64,000 nucleotides of DNA from Paraliobacillus zengyii (GCF_003268595.1 NZ_CP029797.1:135001-199000); one strand, 5' to 3'. Counted from the stretch's first letter, positions 33,274 to 45,247 are shown. Program-made: numbers and translations. The notes: a model not told the origin generated them from the letters alone.

Positions 33274-33330
33274 TTAAACAGTTCTCACTTTTATCGTTTG
33301 ATATGTAAAAAGTTGTTCGAATTAGTTAAT

Positions 33331-33358
33331 AAACAAGAGATTTTTATTTCTTGTTTTT
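33331..33358 (+). terminator. terminator-like hairpin between rpoB and rpoC
   Basis: AAACAAGAGA (33331-33340) pairs with TTTCTTGTTT (about 33347-33356, one G-U) and ends in T's. It would partly terminate between the two largest polymerase genes unless antiterminated. Confidence 0.6.
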
Positions 33359-33394
33359 AACTATTTGGGCACATACTAAAGGGAGGTAGGCCCC

Positions 33395-36300
33395 TTGATA
33401 GATGTAAATAATTTTGAATTTATGAAAATAGGGTTAGCATCACCAGATAAAATCCGTTCATGGTCATATGGAGAAGTGAAAAAGCCAGAAACCATTAACT
33501 ATCGTACATTAAAACCAGAAAAAGATGGTTTATTTTGTGAAAGAATCTTTGGTCCACAAAAAGACTGGGAATGTCATTGTGGTAAATACAAACGTGTCCG
33601 TTATAAAGGGGTAGTTTGTGATCGCTGTGGTGTTGAAGTAACAAAATCTAAAGTTCGTCGTGAACGTATGGGTCACATTGAACTAGCTGCACCAGTTTCA
33701 CATATTTGGTACTTTAAAGGTATTCCAAGTCGAATGGGATTAGCGTTAGATATGTCACCAAGAGCGTTAGAAGAAGTTATTTATTTCGCTGCTTATATTG
33801 TGACAGACCCAGGTGATACCACTTTAGAGAAAAAGCAATTACTTTCTGAAAAAGAATATCGTGCATATCGCGATAAATATGGTCAAACCTTCCAAGCTCA
33901 AATGGGAGCAGAAGCTATTAAAAAAATATTGCAAGATATTGATCTTGAAAAAGAAGTAGAGATTCTTCGTGAAGAATTAAAATCTGCGCAAGGTCAGCGT
34001 CGTACGAGAGCGATAAAACGTTTAGAAGTATTAGAAGCATTCCGTAACTCTGGTAACCATACAGATTGGATGATTTTAGAGGTGTTACCAATTATACCTC
34101 CTGAACTTCGACCAATGGTACAACTAGATGGTGGACGCTTTGCTACATCGGATTTAAATGATCTATATCGTCGTGTTATTAACCGCAACAATAGACTTAA
34201 GCGTTTATTAGATCTTGGTGCACCAAGTATTATCGTTCAAAACGAGAAACGTATGCTTCAAGAAGCAGTTGATGCACTAATTGATAATGGTCGTCGTGGT
34301 CGTCCGGTAACTGGACCGGGTAACCGTCCACTTAAATCTCTTTCACATATGTTAAAAGGGAAACAAGGTCGTTTCCGTCAAAACTTATTAGGTAAACGTG
34401 TTGACTACTCTGGTCGTTCTGTAATTGTTGTAGGACCTAGCTTAAAAATGTATCAGTGTGGTTTACCAAAAGAGATGGCAGTTGAGTTATTTAAACCATT
34501 TATTATGAAGGAATTAGTAGAAAGAGGTTTAGCTCACAACATTAAGTCTGCAAAACGTAAGATAGAAAGACTTAATCCTGATGTTTGGGAAGTGTTGGAA
34601 GACGTTATTAGGGAACACCCTGTACTATTAAACCGTGCTCCTACTTTACACAGATTAGGTATTCAAGCATTTGAACCTACTCTAGTAGAAGGACGTGCAA
34701 TTCGTTTGCATCCATTAGTATGTACAGCATATAACGCTGACTTTGATGGTGACCAAATGGCAGTACACGTTCCACTTTCAGCAGAAGCACAAGCTGAGGC
34801 GCGTATTCTTATGTTGGCAGCTCAAAATATTTTGAATCCAAAGGATGGTAAACCAGTAGTAACACCTTCACAAGATATGGTGTTAGGTAACTATTACCTT
34901 ACAATGGAACGAGAAAATGCGGTTGGAGAAGGAATGTCATTTAAAGATCTTTCCGAGGCGATGGTTGCATACCAAAATGGTTATGTTCATCTTCATACTC
35001 GAATTGCAGTGCAGGCTTCTTCGCTTAATAAAGCAGCATTCTCAGAAGAACAAAATAGTCAACTAATAGTGACAACGGTAGGTAAACTGATCTTTAATGA
35101 TATGCTTCCGGAATCATTCCCGTATATGAATGAGCCGACGCAACAAAACCTAGAAGTTCGCACGCCAGAAAAGTATTTCATTGAAAAAGGCTCGAATGTA
35201 AAGGAAGTAATTGCTGATCGAGATATTATTCTTCCGTTCAAGAAAGGTATTTTGGGAGATATAATTGCTGAAGTATTTAAGAAGTTTAAAATCAGTGAAA
35301 CATCAAAAATGCTTGACCGTATGAAAGACTTAGGATTTAAGTACTCTACTAAAGCAGGTATAACAGTTGGTGTAGCAGATATTGTTGTATTAGCAGAGAA
35401 AGAGCTTATCCTAGATGAAGCACAAGAGAAAGTCGATAAAGTATTAAAACAATTCCGTCGTGGTTTAATTACAGATGAAGAACGCTATGATCGTGTTATT
35501 TCAATATGGTCACAAGCAAAAGATGTCATTCAAGAAAAACTTATGAAGACATTAAATCCAAGAAACCCTATATTCATGATGAGTGATTCAGGTGCTCGTG
35601 GTAACGCATCAAACTTCACACAATTAGCTGGTATGCGTGGTTTAATGGCCAACCCGGCTGGTAAGATCATCGAATTGCCGATCAAATCTAGTTTCCGTGA
35701 AGGTTTAACGGTATTAGAGTACTTTATATCTACACACGGTGCTCGTAAAGGACTTGCGGATACGGCGCTGAAAACTGCTGACTCTGGTTACTTAACTCGT
35801 CGTCTAGTTGATGTGGCACAAGATGTTATTATTCGTGATGATGATTGTGGAACAGATAAAGGTTTAACAGTTCATGCAATAACAGAAGGTACAGAATTAA
35901 TTGAACCACTGATTGACCGTCTGATTGGTCGTACTTCATTCCAAGTTGTACGTCATCCAGAGACGAAAGAAGTATTGATTAATAAAAACGAAGTAATACC
36001 TGAAGATGTAGCAAAACAAATTGTTGAATCAGGTATTAAAGAAGTAACAATTCGTACTGTCTTTACTTGTAATACAAAACATGGTGCTTGTAAGAAGTGT
36101 TATGGTCGTAACTTAGCCACTGGTCAAGAAGTTGAAGTTGGCGAGGCAGTAGGTATTATCGCTGCACAATCAATTGGTGAGCCAGGAACACAGCTTACAA
36201 TGCGTACATTCCACACAGGTGGGGTTGCAGGTAGTGATATAACTCAAGGTTTACCTCGTATTCAGGAAATATTTGAAGCGCGTAATCCGAAAGGTCAAGC

Positions 36301-37012
36301 GGTTGTTTCTGAGATTATTGGAACAGTCCAAGATATTACAGAAGTAAAAGATAAACAAGAGATTATCGTAAAAGGTAATGTTGAATCACTTACTTATACA
36401 GCTCCTTATGGTGCGCGTGTAAAAGTGGAAGTAGGAGAAGAAGTTGTCGCTGGTCAAGCACTGACAGAGGGTTCAATCGATCCTAAGGAATTATTGAAAA
36501 TTCAAGGAATTGATGGTGTCCAATCTTACCTATTAAAAGAAGTACAAAAAGTTTATCGGATGCAAGGTGTGGAAATCGGTGATAAGCACGTTGAAGTAAT
36601 GGTTAGACAAATGCTTCGTAAAATGCGTGTTGCTGATGCTGGGGATACGGATGTACTACCTGGATCATTACTTGAAATTCACCAGTTCCGAGATGCAAAC
36701 AAAAAAGTACTATTAAAAGGTGCACAACCTGCCGTTGGAAGACCTGTTTTATTAGGTATTACAAAAGCATCACTCGAAACGGATTCATTCTTATCAGCTG
36801 CGTCATTCCAAGAAACAACACGTGTATTAACAGATGCAGCGATTAAAGGAAAACGTGATGAGTTACTAGGTCTAAAAGAAAATGTTATTATTGGTAAATT
36901 GGTTCCTGCTGGTACTGGTATGCAAAGGTACCGCAAAATAGAAATTGAAACAGAAGAGCCAGTGGAGCAAATTACTGAAGAATCATTAACAGAAGAAGTA
37001 ACGCCACAATAA
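33395..37012 (+). CDS. rpoC: RpoC, RNA polymerase beta' subunit
   Basis: The beta' subunit, 1205 residues. The N-terminal zinc site ([20 protein letters not shown]), the catalytic [13 protein letters not shown] with three Mg-binding aspartates, the [17 protein letters not shown] bridge region and the second zinc site ([13 protein letters not shown]) are all visible. The start is TTG, 7 bases after GGGAGGTAGG, giving [17 protein letters not shown]. It follows rpoB by 121 bases. Confidence 0.98.
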   Translation: MIDVNNFEFMKIGLASPDKIRSWSYGEVKKPETINYRTLKPEKDGLFCERIFGPQKDWECHCGKYKRVRYKGVVCDRCGVEVTKSKVRRERMGHIELAAPVSHIWYFKGIPSRMGLALDMSPRALEEVIYFAAYIVTDPGDTTLEKKQLLSEKEYRAYRDKYGQTFQAQMGAEAIKKILQDIDLEKEVEILREELKSAQGQRRTRAIKRLEVLEAFRNSGNHTDWMILEVLPIIPPELRPMVQLDGGRFATSDLNDLYRRVINRNNRLKRLLDLGAPSIIVQNEKRMLQEAVDALIDNGRRGRPVTGPGNRPLKSLSHMLKGKQGRFRQNLLGKRVDYSGRSVIVVGPSLKMYQCGLPKEMAVELFKPFIMKELVERGLAHNIKSAKRKIERLNPDVWEVLEDVIREHPVLLNRAPTLHRLGIQAFEPTLVEGRAIRLHPLVCTAYNADFDGDQMAVHVPLSAEAQAEARILMLAAQNILNPKDGKPVVTPSQDMVLGNYYLTMERENAVGEGMSFKDLSEAMVAYQNGYVHLHTRIAVQASSLNKAAFSEEQNSQLIVTTVGKLIFNDMLPESFPYMNEPTQQNLEVRTPEKYFIEKGSNVKEVIADRDIILPFKKGILGDIIAEVFKKFKISETSKMLDRMKDLGFKYSTKAGITVGVADIVVLAEKELILDEAQEKVDKVLKQFRRGLITDEERYDRVISIWSQAKDVIQEKLMKTLNPRNPIFMMSDSGARGNASNFTQLAGMRGLMANPAGKIIELPIKSSFREGLTVLEYFISTHGARKGLADTALKTADSGYLTRRLVDVAQDVIIRDDDCGTDKGLTVHAITEGTELIEPLIDRLIGRTSFQVVRHPETKEVLINKNEVIPEDVAKQIVESGIKEVTIRTVFTCNTKHGACKKCYGRNLATGQEVEVGEAVGIIAAQSIGEPGTQLTMRTFHTGGVAGSDITQGLPRIQEIFEARNPKGQAVVSEIIGTVQDITEVKDKQEIIVKGNVESLTYTAPYGARVKVEVGEEVVAGQALTEGSIDPKELLKIQGIDGVQSYLLKEVQKVYRMQGVEIGDKHVEVMVRQMLRKMRVADAGDTDVLPGSLLEIHQFRDANKKVLLKGAQPAVGRPVLLGITKASLETDSFLSAASFQETTRVLTDAAIKGKRDELLGLKENVIIGKLVPAGTGMQRYRKIEIETEEPVEQITEESLTEEVTPQ

Positions 37013-37039
37013 ATCAGGGAAGAAACAAGGGGAAATAAA

Positions 37040-37116
37040 GAAGCACCTAGATATAGAAAACTTTAATTTTATATTGACATTAGAATTATAGAATGATACT
37101 ATATTCAAGGTGCTTC
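37040..37116 (+). promoter_or_regulatory. rplGB (ybxF) promoter inside an inverted repeat
   Basis: TTGACA (37074-37079), 17 bases, TACTAT (37097-37102) is a good SigA promoter. It is bracketed by GAAGCACCT (37040-37048) and its exact complement AGGTGCTTC (37108-37116), the second arm starting near the predicted RNA start. Confidence 0.78.
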
Positions 37117-37147
37117 TGTTATCCTTGTTGCTTTGGAGGATATGTAA

Positions 37148-37399
37148 ATGTCTTATGAAAAAGTAGCACAGGTCAAAGATAATCTAATTATCGGTACGAA
37201 ACAAACACTAAAAGCCATAAAAAATGGTGAAGTGTCTGAAGTCGTTATTGCTGTTGATGCAGATCAACGTGTAACGAGTAAAGTGTCGCAACTTGCAGAA
37301 GAAATGAACGTGCCATGTACACAGGTTGATTCAAAGAAGAGACTTGGCAAAGCATGTGGAATTGATGTAGGAACAGCGACTGTAGCTATAAAGCAATAA
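37148..37399 (+). CDS. rplGB: L7Ae-type kink-turn RNA-binding protein (YbxF)
   Basis: An 83-residue L7Ae/L30e-family protein that binds kink-turn RNA; B. subtilis YbxF and YlxQ belong here. [16 protein letters not shown] and the [18 protein letters not shown] loop are characteristic. GGAGGA precedes the ATG. Standard location between rpoC and rpsL; here it has its own promoter and terminator. Its cellular RNA target is unknown. Confidence 0.94.
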   Translation: MSYEKVAQVKDNLIIGTKQTLKAIKNGEVSEVVIAVDADQRVTSKVSQLAEEMNVPCTQVDSKKRLGKACGIDVGTATVAIKQ

Positions 37400-37423
37400 A
37401 GCAATAAAGTTTTGGTGAATGAT

Positions 37424-37453
37424 CAAAGCTATTCACGAAAGCTTTGTTTTTTG
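37424..37453 (+). terminator. terminator after rplGB
   Basis: CAAAGCT (37424-37430) pairs with AGCTTTG (37440-37446) before a T-run. Confidence 0.85.
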
Positions 37454-37464
37454 CTTATAAATGA

Positions 37465-37929
<465 letters not shown>

Positions 37930-37968
37930 GCTTTAAATAGCTGATAACTTCAGAAAGGAGGTTAGACT

Positions 37969-38439
37969 ATGCCACGTAAAGGTCCAGTAACAAAACGTGA
38001 TGTCTTACCAGATCCGTTATATAACTCAAAACTAGTTACTCGTTTGATCAACCAAATTATGGTTGATGGAAAAAGAGGAATAGCTCAAAAAATTCTTTAT
38101 AAAGCATTTGACATTGTTCAAGAGCGTAGTGATCAACCATCCATTGAGGTGTTTGAACAAGCACTTAAAAATGTTATGCCAGTTCTTGAAGTTCGCGCTC
38201 GCCGTGTTGGTGGTTCAAACTATCAAGTACCGGTTGAAGTACGTCCAGAACGTCGCCAAGCATTGGGACTTCGTTACCTTGTAAATTATTCAAGATTACG
38301 CGGAGAAAAAACAATGGAAGAACGTTTAGCTTATGAAATTCTTGACGCATCAAACAACACTGGTGCATCTGTTAAGAAAAGAGAAGATATGCACAAAATG
38401 GCGGAAGCAAACAAAGCATTTGCTCATTATCGTTGGTAG
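37969..38439 (+). CDS. rpsG: 30S ribosomal protein S7
   Basis: S7 initiates assembly of the 30S head and contacts E-site tRNA. The 156 residues are full length ([23 protein letters not shown]). GAAAGGAGGT precedes the ATG. It sits between rpsL and fusA, with 132 bases before fusA that hold nothing clearly recognisable. Confidence 0.97.
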   Translation: MPRKGPVTKRDVLPDPLYNSKLVTRLINQIMVDGKRGIAQKILYKAFDIVQERSDQPSIEVFEQALKNVMPVLEVRARRVGGSNYQVPVEVRPERRQALGLRYLVNYSRLRGEKTMEERLAYEILDASNNTGASVKKREDMHKMAEANKAFAHYRW

Positions 38440-38571
38440 TATTAAAAGCTTAAATACAACATGTATGTTCCATTACGTCATGCAAGTTAATGGATTGATG
38501 GAGCAATCTTTTTCGAAATGTTTAAAGATAATCATGTAATCGAACTTAGATAATAGGAAGGAGAAAGAAAC

Positions 38572-40650
38572 ATGCCTAGAGAATTCTCCTTGGAAAAGAC
38601 ACGTAATATCGGGATTATGGCCCATATTGATGCTGGTAAGACAACAGCAACTGAACGTATTCTTTTCTATACAGGACGTATCCATAAAATTGGAGAAACA
38701 CACGAAGGTGCTTCTCAAATGGACTGGATGGAGCAAGAGCAAGAGCGTGGTATTACAATCACATCTGCTGCAACAACTGCTTCATGGAAAGGTCATCGTA
38801 TCAACATTATAGATACACCAGGACACGTAGACTTCACTGTTGAAGTTGAACGTTCTTTGCGTGTACTTGATGGTTCCGTAGCTTTACTTGATGCACAATC
38901 AGGGGTTGAGCCACAAACAGAAACTGTTTGGCGCCAAGCTACAACATATAAAGTTCCTCGTATTGTATTCGTTAATAAAATGGATAAAATAGGTGCGGAC
39001 TTTGAATATTCGCTTGGGACATTAGAAGATCGTCTAGCTGCAAATGCACATCCAGTGCAACTTCCAATCGGTGCGGAAGATGAATTCGAAGGAATTATCG
39101 ACCTTATTGATATGGAGGCTCATTACTACTTAGATGATTTAGGTACACGTGAAGAGGCGCGTCCTATCCCTGATGCTTATAAAGAACAAGCAGAAAAATA
39201 TCGTACAAGGTTGATAGAAGCTGTAGCTGACCTTAACGAAGACCTTATGATGAAATATCTAGAAGGCGAAGAGATTTCTAATGAAGAACTTAAAGCTGCG
39301 GTTCGTACTGCTACTCTAAGCGTAGAATTCTACCCAGTCTTTTGTGGTTCAGCTTTCAAAAACAAAGGGGTTCAATTATTAATTGATGGAGTTATAGATT
39401 ACTTACCTGCTCCAACAGATGTACCTCCTATTGAAGGTCATGTACCACAAACTGATGAAGAGGTTGTTCGACGTGCAGATGATAGCGAACCATTTTCAGC
39501 TTTAGCATTTAAGGTTGCAACTGACCCATACGTAGGTAAACTTACATTTTTCCGTGTCTATTCAGGTACGCTTGATGCTGGTTCTTACGTAAAAAACTCA
39601 TCTAAAGATAAAAGAGAACGTGTTGGACGTATTTTACAACTACATGCTAACTCTCGACAAGAAATCCCTACTGTTTATGCAGGTGATATTGCCGGAGCTG
39701 TAGGTTTGAAAGATACTTCTACAGGGGATACTTTATGTGATGAGAAGAGTCTTGTGATTTTAGAATCAATGGACTTTCCAGATCCAGTTATTTCTGTAGC
39801 GATTGAACCTAAATCAAAAGCAGATCAGGATAAGATGTCTATTGCATTAGGAAAACTTGCTGAAGAAGATCCTACATTTAAAGCTGAAACTGATCCTGAA
39901 ACTGGTCAAACAATCATTTCTGGTATGGGTGAACTCCACCTTGATATTATCGTTGATCGTATGAGACGTGAATTCAATGTTGGGGCAAACGTAGGTGCAC
40001 CGCAGGTATCTTACCGTGAAACATTCCGTAAAGCTGCAAACGTTGAAGGTAAGTTTGTTCGTCAGTCTGGTGGACGTGGACAGTATGGTCACGTTTGGAT
40101 TACATTCGAACCAAACACTGAAGGCGCAGGTTATGAGTTTGTAAACAAAACTGTCGGTGGTTCTGTACCACGTGAATACATTTCTTCTGTAGAAGCTGGT
40201 GTTAAGGAAGCAATGCAGAATGGTGTTATTGCTGGTTATCCACTTATCGACTTGAAGGCAACTTTGTTTGATGGAAGTTACCATGATGTCGATTCCAATG
40301 AAACTGCCTTTAAAGTTGCTGCTTCTATGGCACTTAAAGCGGCGAAAAATAAATGTGATCCAGCACTTCTTGAACCAATTGAGAAGGTTGAAATTGTTAT
40401 CCCAGAAGAATACATGGGTGATATTATGGGTGATGTTACTTCTCGTCGTGGTCGTGTTGAAGGTATGGAAGGACGCGGAAATGCACAAGTTGTTAAAGCG
40501 TTTGTTCCACTTTCTGAAATGTTTGGTTATGCAACTGCTCTTCGTTCTAACACACAAGGACGTGGAACTTACACAATGCACTTTGATCACTTTGAAGAAG
40601 TGCCAAAGAGTGTTGGAGAAGAAATTATTAAGAAAAACACTGGCGAATAA
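38572..40650 (+). CDS. fusA: Elongation factor G
   Basis: EF-G drives translocation by GTP hydrolysis. The 692-residue protein shows AHIDAGKTT (P loop), [10 protein letters not shown] (switch I), DTPGHVDF and NKMD, then domains II-V. A GGAAGGAGAAAG site precedes the ATG. The long open frames on the opposite strand within it are codon-bias shadows. Confidence 0.98.
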   Translation: MPREFSLEKTRNIGIMAHIDAGKTTATERILFYTGRIHKIGETHEGASQMDWMEQEQERGITITSAATTASWKGHRINIIDTPGHVDFTVEVERSLRVLDGSVALLDAQSGVEPQTETVWRQATTYKVPRIVFVNKMDKIGADFEYSLGTLEDRLAANAHPVQLPIGAEDEFEGIIDLIDMEAHYYLDDLGTREEARPIPDAYKEQAEKYRTRLIEAVADLNEDLMMKYLEGEEISNEELKAAVRTATLSVEFYPVFCGSAFKNKGVQLLIDGVIDYLPAPTDVPPIEGHVPQTDEEVVRRADDSEPFSALAFKVATDPYVGKLTFFRVYSGTLDAGSYVKNSSKDKRERVGRILQLHANSRQEIPTVYAGDIAGAVGLKDTSTGDTLCDEKSLVILESMDFPDPVISVAIEPKSKADQDKMSIALGKLAEEDPTFKAETDPETGQTIISGMGELHLDIIVDRMRREFNVGANVGAPQVSYRETFRKAANVEGKFVRQSGGRGQYGHVWITFEPNTEGAGYEFVNKTVGGSVPREYISSVEAGVKEAMQNGVIAGYPLIDLKATLFDGSYHDVDSNETAFKVAASMALKAAKNKCDPALLEPIEKVEIVIPEEYMGDIMGDVTSRRGRVEGMEGRGNAQVVKAFVPLSEMFGYATALRSNTQGRGTYTMHFDHFEEVPKSVGEEIIKKNTGE

Positions 40651-40680
40651 TTGATTTTTTGCAAAAAATAACGTATAACT

Positions 40681-40736
40681 TGTATTGTGCACTTAGAAGT
40701 TAATATATTATTTATTTCTAAGTGAGCATACATGTA
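40681..40736 (+). other. long imperfect hairpin in the tuf leader
   Basis: TGTATTGTGCACTTAGAA (40681-40698) pairs imperfectly with TTCTAAGTGAGCATACATG (from 40716). It occupies the 129-base gap between fusA and tuf; function unknown, possibly mRNA processing or stability. Confidence 0.5.
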
Positions 40737-40779
40737 TTATAAAAAATTAACTTTTATTTATTTAAAGGAGGAACTATAA

Positions 40780-41970
40780 ATGGGTAAAGAAAAATACGAC
40801 CGCTCCAAAGACCACGTTAACGTTGGTACTATTGGACACGTTGACCATGGTAAAACTACACTAACAGCTGCAATTTCTACAGTACTACACAATCGTTCAG
40901 GTTCAGGTACTGCAATGGCTTATGATCAAATTGACGGTGCTCCTGAAGAGCGCGAACGTGGAATCACAATCTCAACAGCACACGTTGAGTATGAAACAGA
41001 AACGCGTCACTATGCACACGTTGACTGTCCAGGACACGCTGACTATGTTAAAAACATGATCACAGGTGCTGCACAAATGGATGGAGCTATCTTAGTTGTT
41101 TCTGCAGCTGATGGTCCAATGCCACAAACTCGTGAGCACATCTTACTTTCACGTCAAGTAGGTGTACCTGCAATTGTTGTATTCTTAAACAAATGTGACA
41201 TGGTAGACGATGAAGAACTTCTTGAGTTAGTAGAAATGGAAGTACGTGACCTTCTTGGTGAATATGACTTCCCTGGAGATGACGTTCCAGTTATCAAAGG
41301 TTCTGCACTTAAAGCTCTTGAAGGCGAAGAGAAATATGTTAATGCAATCTATGAATTAATGGATGCTGTTGACGAATATATTCCTCGTCCTGACCGTGAT
41401 GTTGAAAAACCTTTCATGATGCCAGTTGAGGATGTATTCTCAATCACTGGTCGTGGAACAGTTGCTACTGGTCGTGTTGAGCGTGGAGTAGTTAAAGTTG
41501 GAGACGAGATTGACATTATTGGTCTTTCTGATGCTCCTAAAAAATCAACTGTTACTGGTGTTGAAATGTTCCGTAAGCTTCTTGACTATGCAGAAGCTGG
41601 CGATAACATTGGTGCACTTCTTCGCGGGGTTTCTCGTGATGATATCGGCCGTGGACAAGTACTTGCTAAACCAGGTACAATCACTCCACACACAACTTTT
41701 AAAGCAGAAGTTTATGTTTTATCAAAAGAAGAGGGTGGCCGTCACACGCCATTTTTCAATAACTACCGTCCACAGTTTTACTTCCGTACTACGGATGTAA
41801 CTGGTATTATTCAACTTCCTGAAGGCGTAGAAATGGTTATGCCTGGAGATAACGTTGAAATGACAGTAGATCTTATTTCACCAATCGCACTTGAAGAGGG
41901 AACTAAGTTCTCAATTCGTGAAGGTGGCCGTACTGTAGGCGCCGGTGTTGTTGCAACTATTACTAAATAA
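40780..41970 (+). CDS. tuf: Elongation factor Tu
   Basis: EF-Tu delivers aminoacyl-tRNA. The 396 residues have [30 protein letters not shown] and NKCD, then beta-barrel domains II and III. AAAGGAGGAA precedes the ATG. It ends the str cluster with a strong terminator. In B. subtilis the S10 operon follows closely; here a minus-strand chemosensory pair intervenes. Confidence 0.98.
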   Translation: MGKEKYDRSKDHVNVGTIGHVDHGKTTLTAAISTVLHNRSGSGTAMAYDQIDGAPEERERGITISTAHVEYETETRHYAHVDCPGHADYVKNMITGAAQMDGAILVVSAADGPMPQTREHILLSRQVGVPAIVVFLNKCDMVDDEELLELVEMEVRDLLGEYDFPGDDVPVIKGSALKALEGEEKYVNAIYELMDAVDEYIPRPDRDVEKPFMMPVEDVFSITGRGTVATGRVERGVVKVGDEIDIIGLSDAPKKSTVTGVEMFRKLLDYAEAGDNIGALLRGVSRDDIGRGQVLAKPGTITPHTTFKAEVYVLSKEEGGRHTPFFNNYRPQFYFRTTDVTGIIQLPEGVEMVMPGDNVEMTVDLISPIALEEGTKFSIREGGRTVGAGVVATITK

Positions 41971-41980
41971 GTAATGCTAT

Positions 41981-42020
41981 AAAATAGCAGGTAGCTCATA
42001 AGCTACCTGCTATTTTTTTG
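41981..42020 (+). terminator. tuf terminator
   Basis: A perfect 16-bp stem (41981-41996 with 42001-42016), a CATA loop and a T-run. Confidence 0.95.
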
Positions 42021-42168
42021 TCTCAAATGACATTGGTGAAAATTAATTCTCGACTAATACGAATCGAATACGAATTATGAGGCCAATGCCTCAACTGGTC
42101 ATACTTTTTATAGAATGGTTTTCAATATGGTTCATTGCAATTATTAGGCTTCAATAGAGGAGTTTATA

Positions 42169-42261
42169 GTGTTAGTGCTTTATTATGAGCTATTTTCTTT
42201 AGGAGTTGTTTATCGTAGACTACAATTCTATATGCAAACGACTTGTTTTCTACTTATATAA
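42169..42261 (+). CDS. possible 30-residue hydrophobic small ORF
   Basis: GTG lies 6 bases after AGAGGAG and opens 30 codons (MLVLYYELFSLGVVYRRL...) that end at the next terminator hairpin. No family is recognised, and it may be chance. The rest of 42021-42260 holds a short hairpin TGAGGC-CAAT-GCCTCA (about 42078-42093) and no other visible feature. Confidence 0.2.
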   Translation: MLVLYYELFSLGVVYRRLQFYMQTTCFLLI

Positions 42262-42300
42262 AAAATAAACGTTAGTGAGTTTTCACTCACTAACGTTTAT
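42261..42300 (-). terminator. terminator of the chemoreceptor/lipoprotein operon
   Basis: A 16-bp stem (42265-42280 with 42285-42300) around TTTC; on the minus strand it ends in a T-run (complement of A's at 42261-42265). Confidence 0.9.
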
Positions 42301-42326
42301 ATATTGTAAAATCCTATTTTTAACTG

Positions 42327-43367
42327 TTATTCATATACTTCTGCTTCTGTTAAATGGTTTTCAGCAATAATTGTTTCTCGGATATTTTCTTCGGTAACTG
42401 TAATTGGCTCTAAAAGTATAGAGTTAATTGCGCCATTGCCATTTTCAATTGTTGTATTTGTTTCGACTTCTTCCTCTTTTGCAACTTTCATTGCTAAATC
42501 CGCTGATTGATGCGCAAGGGAATGAATTGACTTATATACTGTCATTGTCTGACTACCATTTATAATTCTGCGAACAGCTGCCAGCTCTGCATCTTGACCT
42601 GAAACAGGGATAGAGTTACTTTCATTTCCCAATGCTTCAATTACTCCTCCTGCTGTACCATCGTTTGCAGCAATTACTGCATCAACATTTGTATTTGATA
42701 AAAGGCTTGCGAACTGATCTCTTGCTGTTTCTGGTGACCATTCTGGTGTGTATGTATCATACACAAGATTTATATCACCACTATCTATATAAGGCTGCAA
42801 TATGTTCATTGCTCCTTCTCTAAATAGAATAGCATTATTATCTGTTTCTGCTCCACCGACATAAGCAAAATCACCTTCATCCACTTCGTTTAAAATTGCT
42901 TCGGCTTGTAATTCTCCTACTTTAACATTATCAAAGGATACATAGTAATCAACTGGCGCATCAAGAATGAGTTTGTCATAAGAAATAACTTTTACTCCAG
43001 CTTCATGTGCCAATTCAACAATTTCCCCTGCTTCATTTGAATTAGTTGGTATAACGACCAAGACATCTACACCTTCTTTAATCAAAAGCTTAGCTTGTTC
43101 AATTTGCACTTCTTGATCACCGTTTGCGGCTAACGTCTTAACAATACCACCTAATTCTTCAACTTTCTCCTCAAAATTGAGTTTGTCGCGATACCATCTG
43201 TCATCTCTTAATGTATCCATAACAAAACCAATGTATATATCATCTGGATTTGATAGTAATTTATCAGTTGTATCTGTGGATTGACTATCCGTAGTTTGGT
43301 TGCTATTACAAGCAGTTAAGTAAAAAGTAAATAGGATAGTAAGAATCAATGTAGCATTTATTTTCAT
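42327..43367 (-). CDS. sugar-binding lipoprotein, XylF/ribose-binding family
   Basis: A periplasmic-binding-protein type 1 (D-xylose/ribose class) of 346 residues. A signal peptide ends in the lipobox LTAC with Cys20 as lipid anchor. GFVMDTLRDDRWYRDK, VVIPTNSNEAGEIVELAHEAG and AANDGTAGGVIEALG are typical of XylF-like proteins. AAGGAGGAG lies just before the ATG, 22 bases after the chemoreceptor stop, so the two are co-transcribed. No ABC permease or ATPase gene is nearby. A role as ligand-presenting partner of the adjacent receptor is inferred; the sugar is unknown. Confidence 0.9.
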   Translation of the reverse strand: MKINATLILTILFTFYLTACNSNQTTDSQSTDTTDKLLSNPDDIYIGFVMDTLRDDRWYRDKLNFEEKVEELGGIVKTLAANGDQEVQIEQAKLLIKEGVDVLVVIPTNSNEAGEIVELAHEAGVKVISYDKLILDAPVDYYVSFDNVKVGELQAEAILNEVDEGDFAYVGGAETDNNAILFREGAMNILQPYIDSGDINLVYDTYTPEWSPETARDQFASLLSNTNVDAVIAANDGTAGGVIEALGNESNSIPVSGQDAELAAVRRIINGSQTMTVYKSIHSLAHQSADLAMKVAKEEEVETNTTIENGNGAINSILLEPITVTEENIRETIIAENHLTEAEVYE

Positions 43368-43389
43368 TATTTTTTCTCCTCCTTAACAA

Positions 43390-45099
43390 TTAAATATGGA
43401 AACGTGAAATTAATGTGTTCATGCGTTCTACAAGCTGGCGTAATTCTAATGCACCATCAGATACCTGTTCAATCGCTTCTCTTTGTTCTAAGACTGATGC
43501 GGATATTTCTTCTGATCCTGCAGCTGATTCTTCTGAGATAGCTGCAATATGTTCAATTGAGCTGTTGATTTCATCACTGGCTACATTGAAATATGCTAGA
43601 GTGGTTGAAATATCATTAACTTGATTGGACATTGTCGTAACTTTTTCTTTAATGTCAAAAAAGTATTGACCAGATGTTTCTATTTGTTGTTTTCCGATAT
43701 TTACCTCATTAAAGCCACTATTTAATTCTTTAGCCATTATCGTAATTTGATTTTTTATATCATCAACAATTTTGGTAATACTCTCAGAAGATGATCCAAC
43801 CTCTTCTGCTAGTTTACGTACTTCTTCGGCAACGACAGCAAAACCTTTTCCGGATTCACCCGCACGAGCTGCTTCAATCGATGCATTAAGTGCTAATAAA
43901 TTAGTTTGATCTGCTATAGAACGAATCACATTAACAAATTCAGAAATTGAAGTAGTTTGATTTTCTAAATCCTTAACTTTTATAACGGAGTCTTGTACCG
44001 TATTCGTAATAGTATCCATGTGTACGAGTGATTGTTTCATTTGCTTATCACCATCTATTGAAACATTTAGTACATCTTTAGAAAATTGGACAAGTTTTTC
44101 ACCATTTTCATTTGCTGATATCACTCTGTTACTAAACTCTTTTGTCTTTTCAGAAATAACGCTTGCTTCATCTGCCTGATTTGTTGCACCATTTGCAAGT
44201 TCTTCTATTGTAAGTGCAACTTGTTCACTACCTTCTTTAACATCAGCAGAATGTGTGGTAAATGCTTCAACATGTGTATCTACTGTCATTGCTAATGAAG
44301 CTATCTCATTAATCATTTCTTTTAAATTAGATTTCATATAATTAACCGAACTAGATAATTGGCCAATTTCACTTTTACTATTATCATTTAAATTGTCGAC
44401 ATTCAAATTACCATTAGCAATTGCATCACTTGTTGCAACGACCTGCTGAAGGCTTCGGCGAATGTTTCGACTAATAAAATAGATTAGTGTTACTGAGATT
44501 GCGAATGAGACGATAATTGATAGGAGGAGCGTAGTAATAGTAGTTGAAATACTTTGTTCAGCTTCTTCTATAGAATTAATATTGGAATCGATCGCTTCTT
44601 GTTTTAATAAGGAAGCTAATTGCATCGTTTCTTCTTTTAAAGTACCTGCTTCTGCTTGCAATGCGATGAATTCTTCTGTATTAATGTTTTGGACTTTAGG
44701 AACAATTTCACTAAAGTAGTATTCATCTAAAGCGTGGTTGTTTTCGATAATTTGATTAAATGTTTCAATTTGCTCGTTAGAAGTTAGTTTTGTTCGTATT
44801 GATTTTGCTGTATCAACAAACTGATCACTGAGTGACAAATAACCAAGTAATCGCTCATTTTCTTCTGCGATAATGTATTCGGGTATATACAAATACTTAT
44901 CTTGATAAAGTGATACTAGTTCAGATACTTCTATTACAACTTCATTCTTATCACGCGTATCGTTAATGGAACTATTCGTATTTGCTAATAAGGAATATGT
45001 AATTGCCACGGACAAAATAAATGCCAACATCACAATTGTAAAAACAATGCCGTATTTACTTCCAATTGATTGATTACGCCAAAAACTGTTTAGTTTCAT
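43390..45099 (-). CDS. methyl-accepting chemotaxis protein
   Basis: A 569-residue receptor: membrane helix about 15-37, an external region of roughly 150 residues predicted helical (four-helix-bundle-like), a second helix about 192-213, HAMP (about 214-266), and the cytoplasmic signalling domain with the tip [20 protein letters not shown] and [21 protein letters not shown] start at the ATG giving [13 protein letters not shown], after AGGGGG; the open frame extends 38 codons further without support. It has no C-terminal CheR/CheB pentapeptide. First gene of a two-gene operon with the sugar-binding lipoprotein. Confidence 0.94.
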   Translation of the reverse strand: MKLNSFWRNQSIGSKYGIVFTIVMLAFILSVAITYSLLANTNSSINDTRDKNEVVIEVSELVSLYQDKYLYIPEYIIAEENERLLGYLSLSDQFVDTAKSIRTKLTSNEQIETFNQIIENNHALDEYYFSEIVPKVQNINTEEFIALQAEAGTLKEETMQLASLLKQEAIDSNINSIEEAEQSISTTITTLLLSIIVSFAISVTLIYFISRNIRRSLQQVVATSDAIANGNLNVDNLNDNSKSEIGQLSSSVNYMKSNLKEMINEIASLAMTVDTHVEAFTTHSADVKEGSEQVALTIEELANGATNQADEASVISEKTKEFSNRVISANENGEKLVQFSKDVLNVSIDGDKQMKQSLVHMDTITNTVQDSVIKVKDLENQTTSISEFVNVIRSIADQTNLLALNASIEAARAGESGKGFAVVAEEVRKLAEEVGSSSESITKIVDDIKNQITIMAKELNSGFNEVNIGKQQIETSGQYFFDIKEKVTTMSNQVNDISTTLAYFNVASDEINSSIEHIAAISEESAAGSEEISASVLEQREAIEQVSDGALELRQLVERMNTLISRFHI

Positions 45100-45151
45100 A
45101 CTAACTTGAACCCCCTGTTGAATTTTAAATAATAAAGTAGAACTAGTAGGT

Positions 45152-45178
45152 ATATCGTACAAATTCAATATTTTTGTA
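45152..45178 (-). promoter_or_regulatory. candidate SigD-type promoter for the chemoreceptor operon
   Basis: On the minus strand TACA (45175-45178), exactly 15 bases, TACGATAT (45152-45159). Compared with the SigD pattern TAAA-N15-GCCGATAT this is 3 of 4 and 6 of 8. SigD (motility sigma) control would suit a chemoreceptor. Confidence 0.4.
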
Positions 45179-45247
45179 GCGAAAACTTTACAATTCGACA
45201 TAATGACACACAAACGAACTTCCCTAATAAAAAATATTTATAAAACC

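Noticed and set aside
39847..40692. 281-codon minus-strand ORF opposite the end of fusA
   Set aside because: Antisense shadow of fusA produced by its codon bias; composition is Phe/Ser/Thr-rich and it has no ribosome binding site or family match.
45100..45213. 38-codon N-terminal extension of the chemoreceptor
   Set aside because: The normal receptor N terminus, basic residues then a membrane helix, begins at the ATG at 45099 with AGGGGG upstream; the extension overlaps the candidate promoter.
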